From: CAYNFT01 sp964396535
GTDB lineage: Bacteria; Chloroflexota; Dehalococcoidia; Dehalococcoidales; UBA2162
Assembly (NCBI GenBank): GCA_964396535.1
Contig: CAYNFT010000098.1
Location: forward strand, 1 to 7,110
Length of the DNA: 7,110 bases
Direction of reading: 5' to 3'
In this document: positions 1 to 6,323 of the stretch, piece after piece
Position numbering within the stretch: position 1 is the first letter of the stretch
How the letters are laid out: every line of letters starts with the position of its first letter
Notes under the pieces: generated by a model
The model's database searches: none
What the model was told of the DNA's origin: nothing
The model's input: only the letters and a program-made list of their open reading frames with translations
Program-made: the position numbers and the translations under genes

Positions 1-1
1 T

Positions 2-77
2 TCCCCGATAGCTCAATCGGTAGAGCGGGCGGCTGTTAACCGCTAGGTTGTAGGTTCGAGTCCTACTCGGGGAGCCA
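2..77 (+). tRNA. tRNA-Asn (anticodon GTT)
   Basis: Complete cloverleaf. The acceptor stem TCCCCGA (2-8) pairs with TCGGGGA (67-73), followed by discriminator G74 and an encoded CCA (75-77). The anticodon loop CTGTTAA carries GTT, which reads Asn codons. The T arm contains the canonical GGTTCGAGTCC. An encoded CCA is common in bacteria. The 3' end of this tRNA is not repeated elsewhere in the window, so there is no sign here that it served as an integration site. Confidence 0.97.
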
Positions 78-111
78 ATCTTTTACCACTTCAGCTAAAT
101 ACTGGTTCCCA

Positions 112-134
112 AGCCCCACACCGCGAAACGGGGC
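112..134. repeat. 23-nt dispersed repeat, copy 1, with inverted GCCCC/GGGGC arms
   Basis: Arms GCCCC (113-117) and GGGGC (130-134) flank a 12-nt centre, ACACCGCGAAAC. A second copy at 729-751 differs at one base (C here, G there). It lies about 170 nt downstream of the stop of the minus-strand gene at 307-633. The rest of 78-306 holds no gene that I can support, only weak hairpins such as GAGAA/TTCTC at 215-230. There is no T tract beside the repeat on either strand, so it is not a classic terminator. Confidence 0.6.
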
Positions 135-306
135 ATGCCTGTCTATCCATGAGTGCCATACGCGCTTCGTGGATTGCCTCTCACGCTACTTCCTATTTCG
201 CGGAGCACCACGTCGAGAATCTGGGTTCTCTACAATAGCTTGAGGACAATACACAGTTGAGAAAGCCTAGACTACGATTTTTAATAGACAGCCCACATTT
301 ATGGAG

Positions 307-633
307 TTAGCCTATCCATCTCTCAGCCACATCACCAGCCCAGGGTAACTTGTATTTAGCACTCTGATAAGCTTTTACCATGAGAACTACCCATAGAATG
401 AACGCTATTGTCGAGAGAATCCCTATGAAGAAAGCGCCAATAACAGGTATCCAACCAAGGACGCCTGTTACGACCGTATAAATACCGAAAACGATAATTG
501 ATTGTACAGCATGGAAGCGGACGAATTTGTTTTCCTGCTCCAATAAGATAAATATGATACCGCTGATCCAACCCAAGACATAGCACAACAGTCCGGCAAT
601 ATTTTCATCCAATCCCGTTGACGTCTTAACCAT
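307..633 (-). CDS. DUF4870/Tic20-like small membrane protein
   Basis: The 108-aa protein has three hydrophobic segments (about residues 12-31, 43-60 and 62-87), a short N-terminal soluble tail and a C-terminal tail with KLPW. The motif NKFVRFHAVQS (residues 35-45), between the first and second membrane segments, is the hallmark of the DUF4870 (Tic20-like, PF09685) family, in which an FVRFHAxQS segment is typical. The length is also normal for the family. The start is ATG with AAGGA at 637-641 just upstream, and a promoter sits about 40 nt upstream at 672-698. The gene appears monocistronic. The family is widespread in bacteria and archaea with no settled role, so no function is assigned beyond integral membrane protein. 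The family call is confident. Confidence 0.9.
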   Translation of the reverse strand: MVKTSTGLDENIAGLLCYVLGWISGIIFILLEQENKFVRFHAVQSIIVFGIYTVVTGVLGWIPVIGAFFIGILSTIAFILWVVLMVKAYQSAKYKLPWAGDVAERWIG

Positions 634-671
634 TTATCCTTACCCCCTTAGTTATGTCTATTAGAGAAAAG

Positions 672-698
672 ATTATAACAGGCTAAGGCAATAGTCAA
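672..698 (-). promoter_or_regulatory. Promoter of the DUF4870 gene, extended -10
   Basis: Read on the minus strand, a perfect TATAAT -10 box (677-672) is preceded by TG at the extended -10 position (TGTTATAAT). A TTGACT -35-like box lies at 698-693. The spacer is 15 nt, shorter than the ideal 17, but the extended -10 can compensate. Transcription would begin near 665 and leave a leader of about 30 nt before the ATG at 633. Confidence 0.65.
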
Positions 699-728
699 TA
701 TATTACTAAATTTCAGATGTGTACAAGG

Positions 729-751
729 AGCCCCACACGGCGAAACGGGGC
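729..751. repeat. 23-nt dispersed repeat, copy 2, with inverted GCCCC/GGGGC arms
   Basis: Arms GCCCC (730-734) and GGGGC (747-751). It is identical to the copy at 112-134 except for one base in the centre (ACACGGCGAAAC here). It lies about 135 nt downstream of the stop of the minus-strand lipoprotein gene and just upstream of the DUF4870 promoter. Both copies therefore follow a minus-strand gene. The surrounding stretch 752-885 shows no supported gene. Confidence 0.6.
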
Positions 752-885
752 CAGGGATAGATTAATGGTAATTAGGCTGTCTTCGTTTGTCATCTACAAC
801 ATATTGCTGCTCAGGTTCAGGTATCTTTTGAGTGATTGCCGATGCCTTGGGGAACTAACCCGTGTCGTACATATATCTGGGCATT

Positions 886-1746
886 TCATCTTGCGACCAT
901 TACGATAACATCATCCACATATACAACAGAATTCACTGGCGCTTCAAAACCGATGTTGCCGCTTAGCAGGGGTTCGCTGTCTGTGTACCGAAATACCATC
1001 TTACCGTCAATATAAAGCTCTATTCCATCTCTCTCGGCTTCTACCTTAAGGTCAATCCATACGTCTTCCTCAAGGCTCGTGCTGCTCTTTGCCAGAAAAG
1101 TTTCATCTAAAAGCTTTTTGTTCAGTGATGGCCCGTCCGGTACGACATTTATAAAATACTTCCCCAATCCTGGTGTAACTCTAAAATTCACGTTAGCTGA
1201 CTGGCTGAATTTGATTCTGGCCTCAAGCGTATAATCTGTCCATTCTTGTGGACCAACATTAGCAGAACAAGGCCCGGTTCCATGTAATACGTAATTATCA
1301 TCTTCTAGGATGACAGACCAATCTCCCTCAAGATTCCATCCCACCGTATCACCATCTTCAAAATCGTCAAAAAGTAAGACTATCTTATATATTGCCTCCA
1401 TTGTGGCAATTTGGGCTTGCGCTAAAGCTAGATTAATATTCGCATCGTCCAAGTCGCTCTGCAAGGATGAGAGCTGACTTTGCGCCGCGGTAAGGTCATT
1501 TTCAAGTTCTAAACGGTAATCCTCAATGCTCTCTACCTGCTCCTGTGCCTTATCGAATCCGCCCTGCAAGGACTCCGCTTTAATCTCTAAGGCTTCTACC
1601 TTAATCTGTAAGGCTTCTGCCTTGGCTTGCGCAGCATTCCGCTCAGCTAATACAGCACTATACTCTCCTTGAGGTATGCCACAGCTTACCATCAGCAAAG
1701 ATACTAACAACACCATTGCGCCAAATAGAAATTGCTTCCTTCTCAT
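886..1746 (-). CDS. Lipoprotein with coiled coil and C-terminal jelly-roll-like domain
   Basis: 286 aa from the chosen ATG at 1746, which has AAGGAG six bases upstream. The frame stays open to an earlier ATG at 1794, but that start would put 16 polar residues before the signal peptide. Residues 1-22 form a lipoprotein signal: MRRK, a hydrophobic core (about 6-20), then the lipobox-like MVSC with Cys22 as the lipidated residue. Residues 30-115 are Ala/Glu/Gln/Leu-rich with heptads (AEALQIK, VEALEIK, AESLQGG) and should form a coiled coil. Residues 125-286 (DDFEDGDTVGW, then WTDYTLEARIKF, YIDGKMVFRYTDSE, GNIGFEAPVNSVVYVDDV) have the beta-strand pattern of the concanavalin-A-like jelly-roll folds found in DUF1080/LamG proteins. 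This suggests a cell-surface protein that binds glycans or other ligands. No catalytic residues are recognised and no partner gene is adjacent. It faces away from the dehydratase genes and has its own promoter. Confidence 0.85.
   Translation of the reverse strand: MRRKQFLFGAMVLLVSLLMVSCGIPQGEYSAVLAERNAAQAKAEALQIKVEALEIKAESLQGGFDKAQEQVESIEDYRLELENDLTAAQSQLSSLQSDLDDANINLALAQAQIATMEAIYKIVLLFDDFEDGDTVGWNLEGDWSVILEDDNYVLHGTGPCSANVGPQEWTDYTLEARIKFSQSANVNFRVTPGLGKYFINVVPDGPSLNKKLLDETFLAKSSTSLEEDVWIDLKVEAERDGIELYIDGKMVFRYTDSEPLLSGNIGFEAPVNSVVYVDDVIVMVAR
1579..1620 (-). repeat. 21-bp tandem repeat inside the lipoprotein coiled coil
   Basis: Two adjacent 21-bp units (1600-1620 and 1579-1599, read on the minus strand) share the core AGAAGCCTTA and encode the heptads AEALQIK and VEALEIK. 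A decayed third unit follows at about 1558-1578 (AESLQGG). Each unit is exactly seven codons, so copy-number change would lengthen or shorten the coiled coil by whole heptads. Confidence 0.7.
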
Positions 1747-1871
1747 CTCATACTCCTTCTTGTTTATTGAACTAAATAGGGCACTATGAATCATCTGCCA
1801 CTTTACTTGATGATTCTAAAGCTACAGTCTCTATTCAATTGTTTCAAGGTTATTTTACCTAATGGGATTTG

Positions 1872-1900
1872 AGTTTAGTCCTCTCTTTTGGGTTTGTCAA
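1872..1900 (-). promoter_or_regulatory. Promoter of the lipoprotein gene
   Basis: On the minus strand, a consensus TTGACA -35 (1900-1895) is separated by exactly 17 nt from TAAACT (1877-1872), a four-of-six match to TATAAT. The predicted start near 1865 gives a leader of about 120 nt before the ATG at 1746. The match to sigma70-type spacing is good; use in vivo is inferred. Confidence 0.6.
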
Positions 1901-2128
1901 TACATAAAGTTAAGACAGATGCTCGAATAGCTCCGAGCAGCCTAGTTGTGTAATGCCCGAAATTAATGGAATCTAACTTGGATTCGATAATGGATGATAT
2001 TTGTCTGCTCTGTCGCATACCACGGAGCTTTAATATGACAGAATTACATTCCGTCGCATGAAATCCAGATTGAGTAGTTAAGTCTTAAGCAAAAGAAAAA
2101 GGCTGGATTCTCCACTTGTTGATGAATC

Positions 2129-2157
2129 TTGACAATTTCCCTGAAACGGGTTAGACT
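2129..2157 (+). promoter_or_regulatory. Candidate promoter of module 1 (C1-B1)
   Basis: Consensus TTGACA (2129-2134), then a 17-nt spacer and TAGACT (2152-2157), which matches TATAAT at four of six positions. It is the best plus-strand promoter-like pair seen upstream of the gene at 2408. It would produce a leader of roughly 240 nt, unusually long, so a closer weaker promoter cannot be excluded. Confidence 0.45.
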
Positions 2158-2390
2158 TCAAGCTAAATCCGACGATAAAGCTGCAAAATAGACAAAATCG
2201 CAGAGCTGCAATCAGAAGGTTTTGGATAGAGGGCATCAGAATCACCAGAAGCTTCAGACGTATCTCAGTGCAGGCATAGTAAAGGACAGAAAACCCCGTA
2301 CCTGCTTGATTGGTGACTGCAGATGCTTGCGCTAAAACAAATGAGTTTTCCCCTGTGTTGGCAGGAACGCTAGCTTGACTTGGATGACAA

Positions 2391-2396
2391 AGGAGG
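2391..2396 (+). promoter_or_regulatory. Ribosome binding site deciding the C1 start
   Basis: AGGAGG lies 11 nt before the ATG at 2408. The paralog at 5155 has the matching GGAGGATAAG at 5141-5150, 9 nt before its ATG. Both proteins then begin MERFQ. This rules out the in-frame upstream TTG at 2375, which would place the binding site inside the coding region. Confidence 0.8.
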
Positions 2397-2407
2397 ATAA
2401 GAAAGGC

Positions 2408-3520
2408 ATGGAAAGGTTTCAAGAACTACTGGAAGACCCTCATAAGTACGCCAAAGAATGGAAAGCGAGGACCGGCGGCAAAGTGCTTGGCTACTTCGGC
2501 CTCTACTTCCCTGAGGAGCTTGTCTATGCAGCGGGAGTTCTTCCAGTCCGCATCCTGGGCCAACCTGACACCGAAGGTCTTAGTCAGCGCTATCTGTACG
2601 GCGGCTCCTTCTGCTCGAACTGCTGGGGTCTCCTTGCCCAGGGCTTGAAAGGTAACTATGACTACCTGGATGGGATAGGCCATGCTCAATGCTGTGAGTC
2701 GGTAAACGGTGCTTATACCAGCTGGCGACTACATGTACCCACCAATTACGACTACTTCGTGGCAGTGCCTTCATATTTGGATAATCCCTGGGCTAAGACC
2801 TACCTGCAGGCAGAATTAGAGGTTTTCAAGGAGGACCTGGAGAATTGGATGGGAAAGACTATCACTGACGAAGCTCTGGACCACGCAATTGATGTATATA
2901 ATACCAGTCGCAACTTAATGAGGCAGGTATACCAACTCAGGCGGTCTGATAACCCCAAGGTGTCCGGGACAGAAGCATTCGAGATGGTACTATCCAGCCA
3001 GATAATGGACAAAGAAGAACACAGCAAACTCCTGAAGGACGCCATAAGTAAGCTGTCCCAGCGAGATGATACAAATAATACCGGCCCACGGCTCATGTTA
3101 GTGGGTAGTGGACTCAGTGACACCAAGCTAGTCAAGCTTATAGAATCAACGGGGGCGACTGTCGTTATCGATAGGCTCTGCAATGGGAGTAATTATTTCT
3201 GGAACAATGTTATTCCTCATGAAGACCGCTTACTCGCCATTGCCTTGAGGTATCTGGATAAGCCCCGCTGCTCCGTGAAGGATGAAGCACTTCGGCGGAA
3301 TGCACAAGATATGATAGAACTGGCCATAGACTATAATGTCCAGGGATTAATCTACAATACCCAGAGATTCTGCACCCCATATCAGCAAGACCGTCCTCCC
3401 ATTGAAAAGGCATTTAAGCAAAGGCTTATCCCCGTCCATGATATTGAACATGATGGTACCGTCCCCACAGGGGAATTTGAGGCTCGCATTGAAGCATTTG
3501 TTGATACCTTGAGGGAATGA
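2408..3520 (+). CDS. 2-hydroxyacyl-CoA dehydratase / benzoyl-CoA reductase-like small subunit, copy 1 (C1)
   Basis: The 370-aa protein belongs to the HGD-D family (PF06050), which includes HgdB, HadC and BcrC/BadD. These are [4Fe-4S] subunits of enzymes that dehydrate 2-hydroxyacyl-CoAs or reduce benzoyl-CoA by one-electron chemistry in the cytoplasm. Family signatures are GKVLGYFGLYFPEELVYAAG (residues 24-43), the Cys69-x2-Cys72 loop, LKGNYDYLDG (80-89), Cys95-Cys96 followed by a conserved Trp106, a second Rossmann-like half beginning at GPRLMLVGS, then Cys258 in DRLCNGS and Cys322 in RFCTP. Cys69, Cys96, Cys258 and Cys322 are the best candidates for cluster or active-site roles because C2 keeps them. 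The length fits BcrC (about 380 aa). B1 follows 27 nt later, the same small-then-large order as bcrC-bcrB and badD-badE. The substrate cannot be assigned: a dehydratase and an aryl-CoA reductase are both possible. Confidence 0.88.
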   Translation: MERFQELLEDPHKYAKEWKARTGGKVLGYFGLYFPEELVYAAGVLPVRILGQPDTEGLSQRYLYGGSFCSNCWGLLAQGLKGNYDYLDGIGHAQCCESVNGAYTSWRLHVPTNYDYFVAVPSYLDNPWAKTYLQAELEVFKEDLENWMGKTITDEALDHAIDVYNTSRNLMRQVYQLRRSDNPKVSGTEAFEMVLSSQIMDKEEHSKLLKDAISKLSQRDDTNNTGPRLMLVGSGLSDTKLVKLIESTGATVVIDRLCNGSNYFWNNVIPHEDRLLAIALRYLDKPRCSVKDEALRRNAQDMIELAIDYNVQGLIYNTQRFCTPYQQDRPPIEKAFKQRLIPVHDIEHDGTVPTGEFEARIEAFVDTLRE

Positions 3521-3547
3521 TATTATCAGTCAAAAGGAGGTTTAGAG

Positions 3548-4867
3548 ATGTTGTTAGTACAAAAGCCCGAAAAGAGATGGGAGACCAGACCTCTTGAATG
3601 CTGGAATAAGGCTAAGGAGTTGAGAGCGGATTTCTACGAGACTGAGAAAGACGCCAAGCAAATGCGTATGTTCCTCATTGAGAACGGCGACGGTCTTCAA
3701 GGGGGGTTTGGAACGGGCTTCCGTAATTGTCACTTCATCCACCCTAACCCTATAGCCGCCGAGATGTCTAACCGCGATGACAAGTTTTCCCGGGAGTGCC
3801 GGGGAGTAACAGAGGGATTGGGATTCGGGCGTGATTTGTGCGGTTACCATGCGGATTTCTTCGGATCCATGATAACTAATCGTAACTTCAGAGGTGGAGA
3901 ATTTCCCAAGCGAGACTTCGTGGTGGCGACTAATGATTTATGTAATTTCTTTTTTAAGTCTTCTCAACAGTTCGCCGAGTATTGGGGTGTCCCGCAGAAC
4001 CATACGGACAGTGTAGGATACATTGGCCCGCAGAACGAAAAAAGAGATAAGGCAAAAACAGAGTATCTGGTTGCCCAGAATCTCTATATGATTGAATGGC
4101 TGGAGAAGGCTACCGGGACGAAGTTTGACGACGAGGCTTACATAGAAGGCTTTAAGAGACAGATGCGCACTAACGCACTGAGGGCAGAAGTAGTTGAGAC
4201 GCTACAGAACGTCCCCTCGCCCCTCGACGAGAAGTCAGGGTACTCTCTCTTCACCCTTGGCGGCATAGTAAGAAGCGATCCGGAACAGACGGAGAAAATG
4301 TGGATAATGATAAGAGATGAAATGAGATGGCGAGCAGAGAACAAAATCGCTGCCGTGGCTACCGAGAGGTACCGCTACAGGGACGGTTTCCCACCACCGT
4401 GGTATTTCCTCAGATACTACCGCTACATGGAGGAGTACGGCGCTGTCTGTATTAGCGCCAACTATGCTGGTGGGGGATTGGTGGAGCAGCCGGACGGGAC
4501 ATTCAAGCGCCCGAAGACTCTCGTGGAACGGGGGGTACCGCTTAACACCGTGGAGGATATTATTCGAGCTCAGGTAGGCAGGGGAGGTGGGGGTGGTCGC
4601 CCGAATCCGGAGGGTGCAATTAGACGATTAATGAGCTGGATAAAGGGGTTCCACTGTAACGGAGTAATCCTCCAGCTTCAGCGTGCCGGCATTGGCTGCA
4701 CAGATGACGAGAGAGAAAGCGCCATAAAGCTGGAGGAGGAGGGAATACCAGTTATGCACTACGAGACATCTCACGCAGGCAGCAGAACCGATTTTGATGA
4801 ATATCGGTTGCTTGACCAGCTGGATACTTTCATGGAAATCCAGGGGTTGAGAAGGCTGGAGGAATAG
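3548..4867 (+). CDS. 2-hydroxyacyl-CoA dehydratase / benzoyl-CoA reductase-like large subunit, copy 1 (B1)
   Basis: The 439-aa protein matches the large-subunit branch of the HGD-D family (BcrB/BadE/BzdO, HgdA/HadB) in length and layout. The N-terminal part has KAKELRADFY (residues 21-30), then Cys61, Cys84, CGY with Cys98, and a second Cys in DLCNF (Cys132). A helical middle leads to the segment RYRDGFPPPWYFLRYYRYMEEYGAVCISANY, which resembles the family's C-terminal Rossmann-like half. The C-terminal end has HCNGVI (Cys370), Cys384 and EEGIPVMHYETSHAGSRTDFDEYR, equivalent to the usual GIPvlxxExDxxDxR region. Residues 344-350 are glycine-rich (GRGGGGG). Start ATG with GGAGG at 3536-3540. It should pair with C1 as a heterodimeric, cluster-containing enzyme fed by an ATP-dependent activator not present here. 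It is followed at once by a strong terminator. Confidence 0.85.
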   Translation: MLLVQKPEKRWETRPLECWNKAKELRADFYETEKDAKQMRMFLIENGDGLQGGFGTGFRNCHFIHPNPIAAEMSNRDDKFSRECRGVTEGLGFGRDLCGYHADFFGSMITNRNFRGGEFPKRDFVVATNDLCNFFFKSSQQFAEYWGVPQNHTDSVGYIGPQNEKRDKAKTEYLVAQNLYMIEWLEKATGTKFDDEAYIEGFKRQMRTNALRAEVVETLQNVPSPLDEKSGYSLFTLGGIVRSDPEQTEKMWIMIRDEMRWRAENKIAAVATERYRYRDGFPPPWYFLRYYRYMEEYGAVCISANYAGGGLVEQPDGTFKRPKTLVERGVPLNTVEDIIRAQVGRGGGGGRPNPEGAIRRLMSWIKGFHCNGVILQLQRAGIGCTDDERESAIKLEEEGIPVMHYETSHAGSRTDFDEYRLLDQLDTFMEIQGLRRLEE

Positions 4868-4884
4868 AGCCCAAAGAGATTATT

Positions 4885-4917
4885 AAAGGGGGGGAGCAAC
4901 GATGCTCCCCCCTTTTT
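4885..4917 (+). terminator. Rho-independent terminator after B1
   Basis: A GC-rich stem (4885-4897 with 4904-4916, core GGGGGGAGC/GCTCCCCCC) with a 6-nt loop AACGAT runs into TTTTT at 4913-4917, 17 nt after the B1 stop. The left arm is preceded by AAA, so the hairpin could also end transcription coming from the right. It closes module 1. Confidence 0.93.
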
Positions 4918-5009
4918 AATTAAACAAATTGATGAAGAGTTAAATAGCTACAAAAGAGACGCATTGGTTTCCGGAACCAGAATTGTAAAAGATAGAAAAC
5001 GGACTATTC

Positions 5010-5038
5010 TTGATAGCTAGACCAACGTGCTTTATAAT
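5010..5038 (+). promoter_or_regulatory. Near-consensus promoter of module 2 (C2-B2)
   Basis: TTGATA (5010-5015), a spacer of exactly 17 nt, and a perfect TATAAT (5033-5038). Transcription would start near 5045, leaving a leader of about 110 nt before the ATG at 5155. An imperfect inverted repeat, TGGTT/AACCA (4965-4979), sits 30 nt upstream of the -35 and could be a regulator site; this is weak. Confidence 0.8.
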
Positions 5039-5154
5039 CATATAAATTAAACTTTGTCAGCCTAACTGAGAATTAATTTAAGGCGCCGGTTAATCAGTCA
5101 CAGAAACTTGCCGCATGATAAACGACGATTCAACGCAAATGGAGGATAAGTAAT

Positions 5155-6273
5155 ATGGAAAGGTTTCAAAAACTACTTGAAGACCCTCACAAGTATGCTA
5201 AGGACTGGAAAGCGAAGACCGGTGGCAAGGTGCTGGGCTACTTCTGTCACTACTTCCCTGAAGAGCTTGTCTATGCGGCGGGAGTCCTTCCGGTCCGCAT
5301 CTTAAGCAAACCGGACAATGATGGTATTAGTCAGCGCTATTTGTATCAACACTTCTGCCCGAACACCCGGGGTATCCTGGCTGAAGGCCTGAAAGGCAAC
5401 TATGATTACCTGGATGGAGTAGGCCATGCCGAGTGTTGCATGGTTGTGCGTGGTGCCGTCGCCTGCTGGCGGGAATATGTGCCCACCCCTTACCAATACT
5501 TCGTGGCGATGCCTTCTCACTTGGAGCATCCTGGGGCCAAGACCTACCTGCGGGCAGAGATATCAGCCTTTAAGAAGGATTTGGAGGAATGGACTGATAA
5601 GAACATCCCTGAAGAGGCTCTGGACCATGCAATAGAAGTATATAACACCAGCCGCAGTTTAATGAGGCAGGTATACGAACTCAGGAGAGCTGATAACCCC
5701 AAGGTCTCCGGGGCAGAAGCCTTTGAGATGATACTGTCCAGCCAGATAATGGACAAAGAAGAACACAACAAACTCCTGAAGGACGCTATAAATAAGCTGT
5801 CCCAGCGAAAGGAGATGAATAATACCGGTCCACGACTGATGTTATTGGGTAGTGAAATCAGCGATACCAGCCTGGTCAGACTAATAGAATCAACGGGGGC
5901 GACTATCGTTATTGATGTGCTATGCAATGGTAGCAGCTATATCTGGAACAACGTCATTCCACAAGAAGACCGTTTCCTCGCCATTGCCCAGCGGTATCTG
6001 GATAAGCCCCGCTGCCCCGTGAAAGATACTACATTTCGGCGGAGAGTAAGCCATATCATGGGGCTGGCTGGAGACTACAATGTCCAGGGAGCTATCTATG
6101 CCATACAAAAATTCTGCGACCCGCATCAGTTTGACCGTCCTCCCATTGAGGAAGCATTCAAGCGAAGGTTTATCCCCATCCACAATATCGAATATGATGG
6201 TACTTTTCCCCTAATGGAATTTCAGACTCGCATCGAAGCATTTATCGATACATTCCGACATTCATTAGTGTGA
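5155..6273 (+). CDS. 2-hydroxyacyl-CoA dehydratase / benzoyl-CoA reductase-like small subunit, copy 2 (C2)
   Basis: The 372-aa paralog of C1 aligns from MERFQ almost to the end. It keeps the N-terminal GKVLGYF and FPEELVYAAG signatures, LKGNYDYLDG, the Cys94-Cys95 pair, Cys257 and Cys321 (KFCDP). One residue is missing in the cluster loop (YQH-FC against YGGSFC), Cys72 of C1 is replaced by Thr, and an extra Cys31 appears in YFCHY. After the Cys pair the sequence is MVVRGAVACW where C1 has ESVNGAYTSW, so the changes lie close to the expected active site. The middle (EAFEM to KLSQR, about residues 188-218) is nearly identical to C1. Start ATG with GGAGG at 5141-5145. The last residues (HSLV) extend slightly past the C1 end. 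It should partner B2, 50 nt downstream. The family call is firm; the substrate is unknown. Confidence 0.88.
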   Translation: MERFQKLLEDPHKYAKDWKAKTGGKVLGYFCHYFPEELVYAAGVLPVRILSKPDNDGISQRYLYQHFCPNTRGILAEGLKGNYDYLDGVGHAECCMVVRGAVACWREYVPTPYQYFVAMPSHLEHPGAKTYLRAEISAFKKDLEEWTDKNIPEEALDHAIEVYNTSRSLMRQVYELRRADNPKVSGAEAFEMILSSQIMDKEEHNKLLKDAINKLSQRKEMNNTGPRLMLLGSEISDTSLVRLIESTGATIVIDVLCNGSSYIWNNVIPQEDRFLAIAQRYLDKPRCPVKDTTFRRRVSHIMGLAGDYNVQGAIYAIQKFCDPHQFDRPPIEEAFKRRFIPIHNIEYDGTFPLMEFQTRIEAFIDTFRHSLV

Positions 6274-6284
6274 GAATTTAGGTT

Positions 6285-6303
6285 TTTTCACCGCCGGTGA
6301 GAA
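6285..6303 (+). other. Intercistronic hairpin between C2 and B2
   Basis: TTTTCACC (6285-6292) pairs with GGTGAGAA (6296-6303), one G-T wobble, around a 3-nt loop GCC. It is followed by GTTTTAA and then the B2 binding site GGAGG (6312-6316). It may be a partial attenuator or an mRNA processing or stability hairpin that sets the C2:B2 ratio. Module 1 has no counterpart in its 27-nt gap. The T tract is too short for a confident terminator. Confidence 0.45.
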
Positions 6304-6323
6304 GTTTTAACGGAGGTATAGAA

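Larger units (their letters stand above)
1901..2407. other. Intergenic region between divergent units, no convincing gene
   Basis: About 500 nt separate the lipoprotein promoter from the first dehydratase-family gene. It contains a 6-bp hairpin (TGCTCG/CGAGCA, 1920-1939) without a T tract, a candidate plus-strand promoter at 2129-2157, and a leader with several short inverted sequences (for example GCAGAGCTGC near 2200 and GAAGCTTC near 2251). The minus strand is open for 114 codons at 2078-2422, but this frame overlaps the start of the next gene and has no recognised motif. No RNA gene or riboswitch class is recognised. Confidence 0.5.

Noticed and set aside
2..77. tRNA-Asn as an attachment site of an integrated element
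   Set aside because: No second copy of the tRNA 3' end and no integrase gene occur in the window.
717..908. 63-codon plus-strand open frame
   Set aside because: It covers the dispersed repeat and the end of the lipoprotein gene on the other strand, has Arg-rich random composition, and has no ribosome binding site.
1747..1794. Upstream ATG start for the lipoprotein, adding 16 residues
   Set aside because: It would bury the signal peptide behind a polar extension, while the ATG at 1746 has AAGGAG at ideal spacing.
2375..2407. Upstream in-frame TTG start for C1, adding 11 residues
   Set aside because: The AGGAGG at 2391-2396 would lie inside the coding region, and the paralog C2 starts at the equivalent of ATG 2408 (MERFQ).
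2078..2422. 114-codon minus-strand open frame
   Set aside because: It overlaps the start of C1, has no recognised domain and no convincing ribosome binding site. It is kept only as a finding about the region.
4868..5020. In-frame 50-codon open extension of B1 beyond its TAG stop (4865-4867), raising stop-codon readthrough
   Set aside because: The frame runs straight through the terminator hairpin, and B1 already ends where the family normally ends (FMEIQGLRRLEE). Most likely chance.
3554..6183. Several minus-strand open frames opposite C1, B1 and C2
   Set aside because: They are antisense to well-supported coding genes and appear at matching places in both paralogs, as expected for shadow frames.
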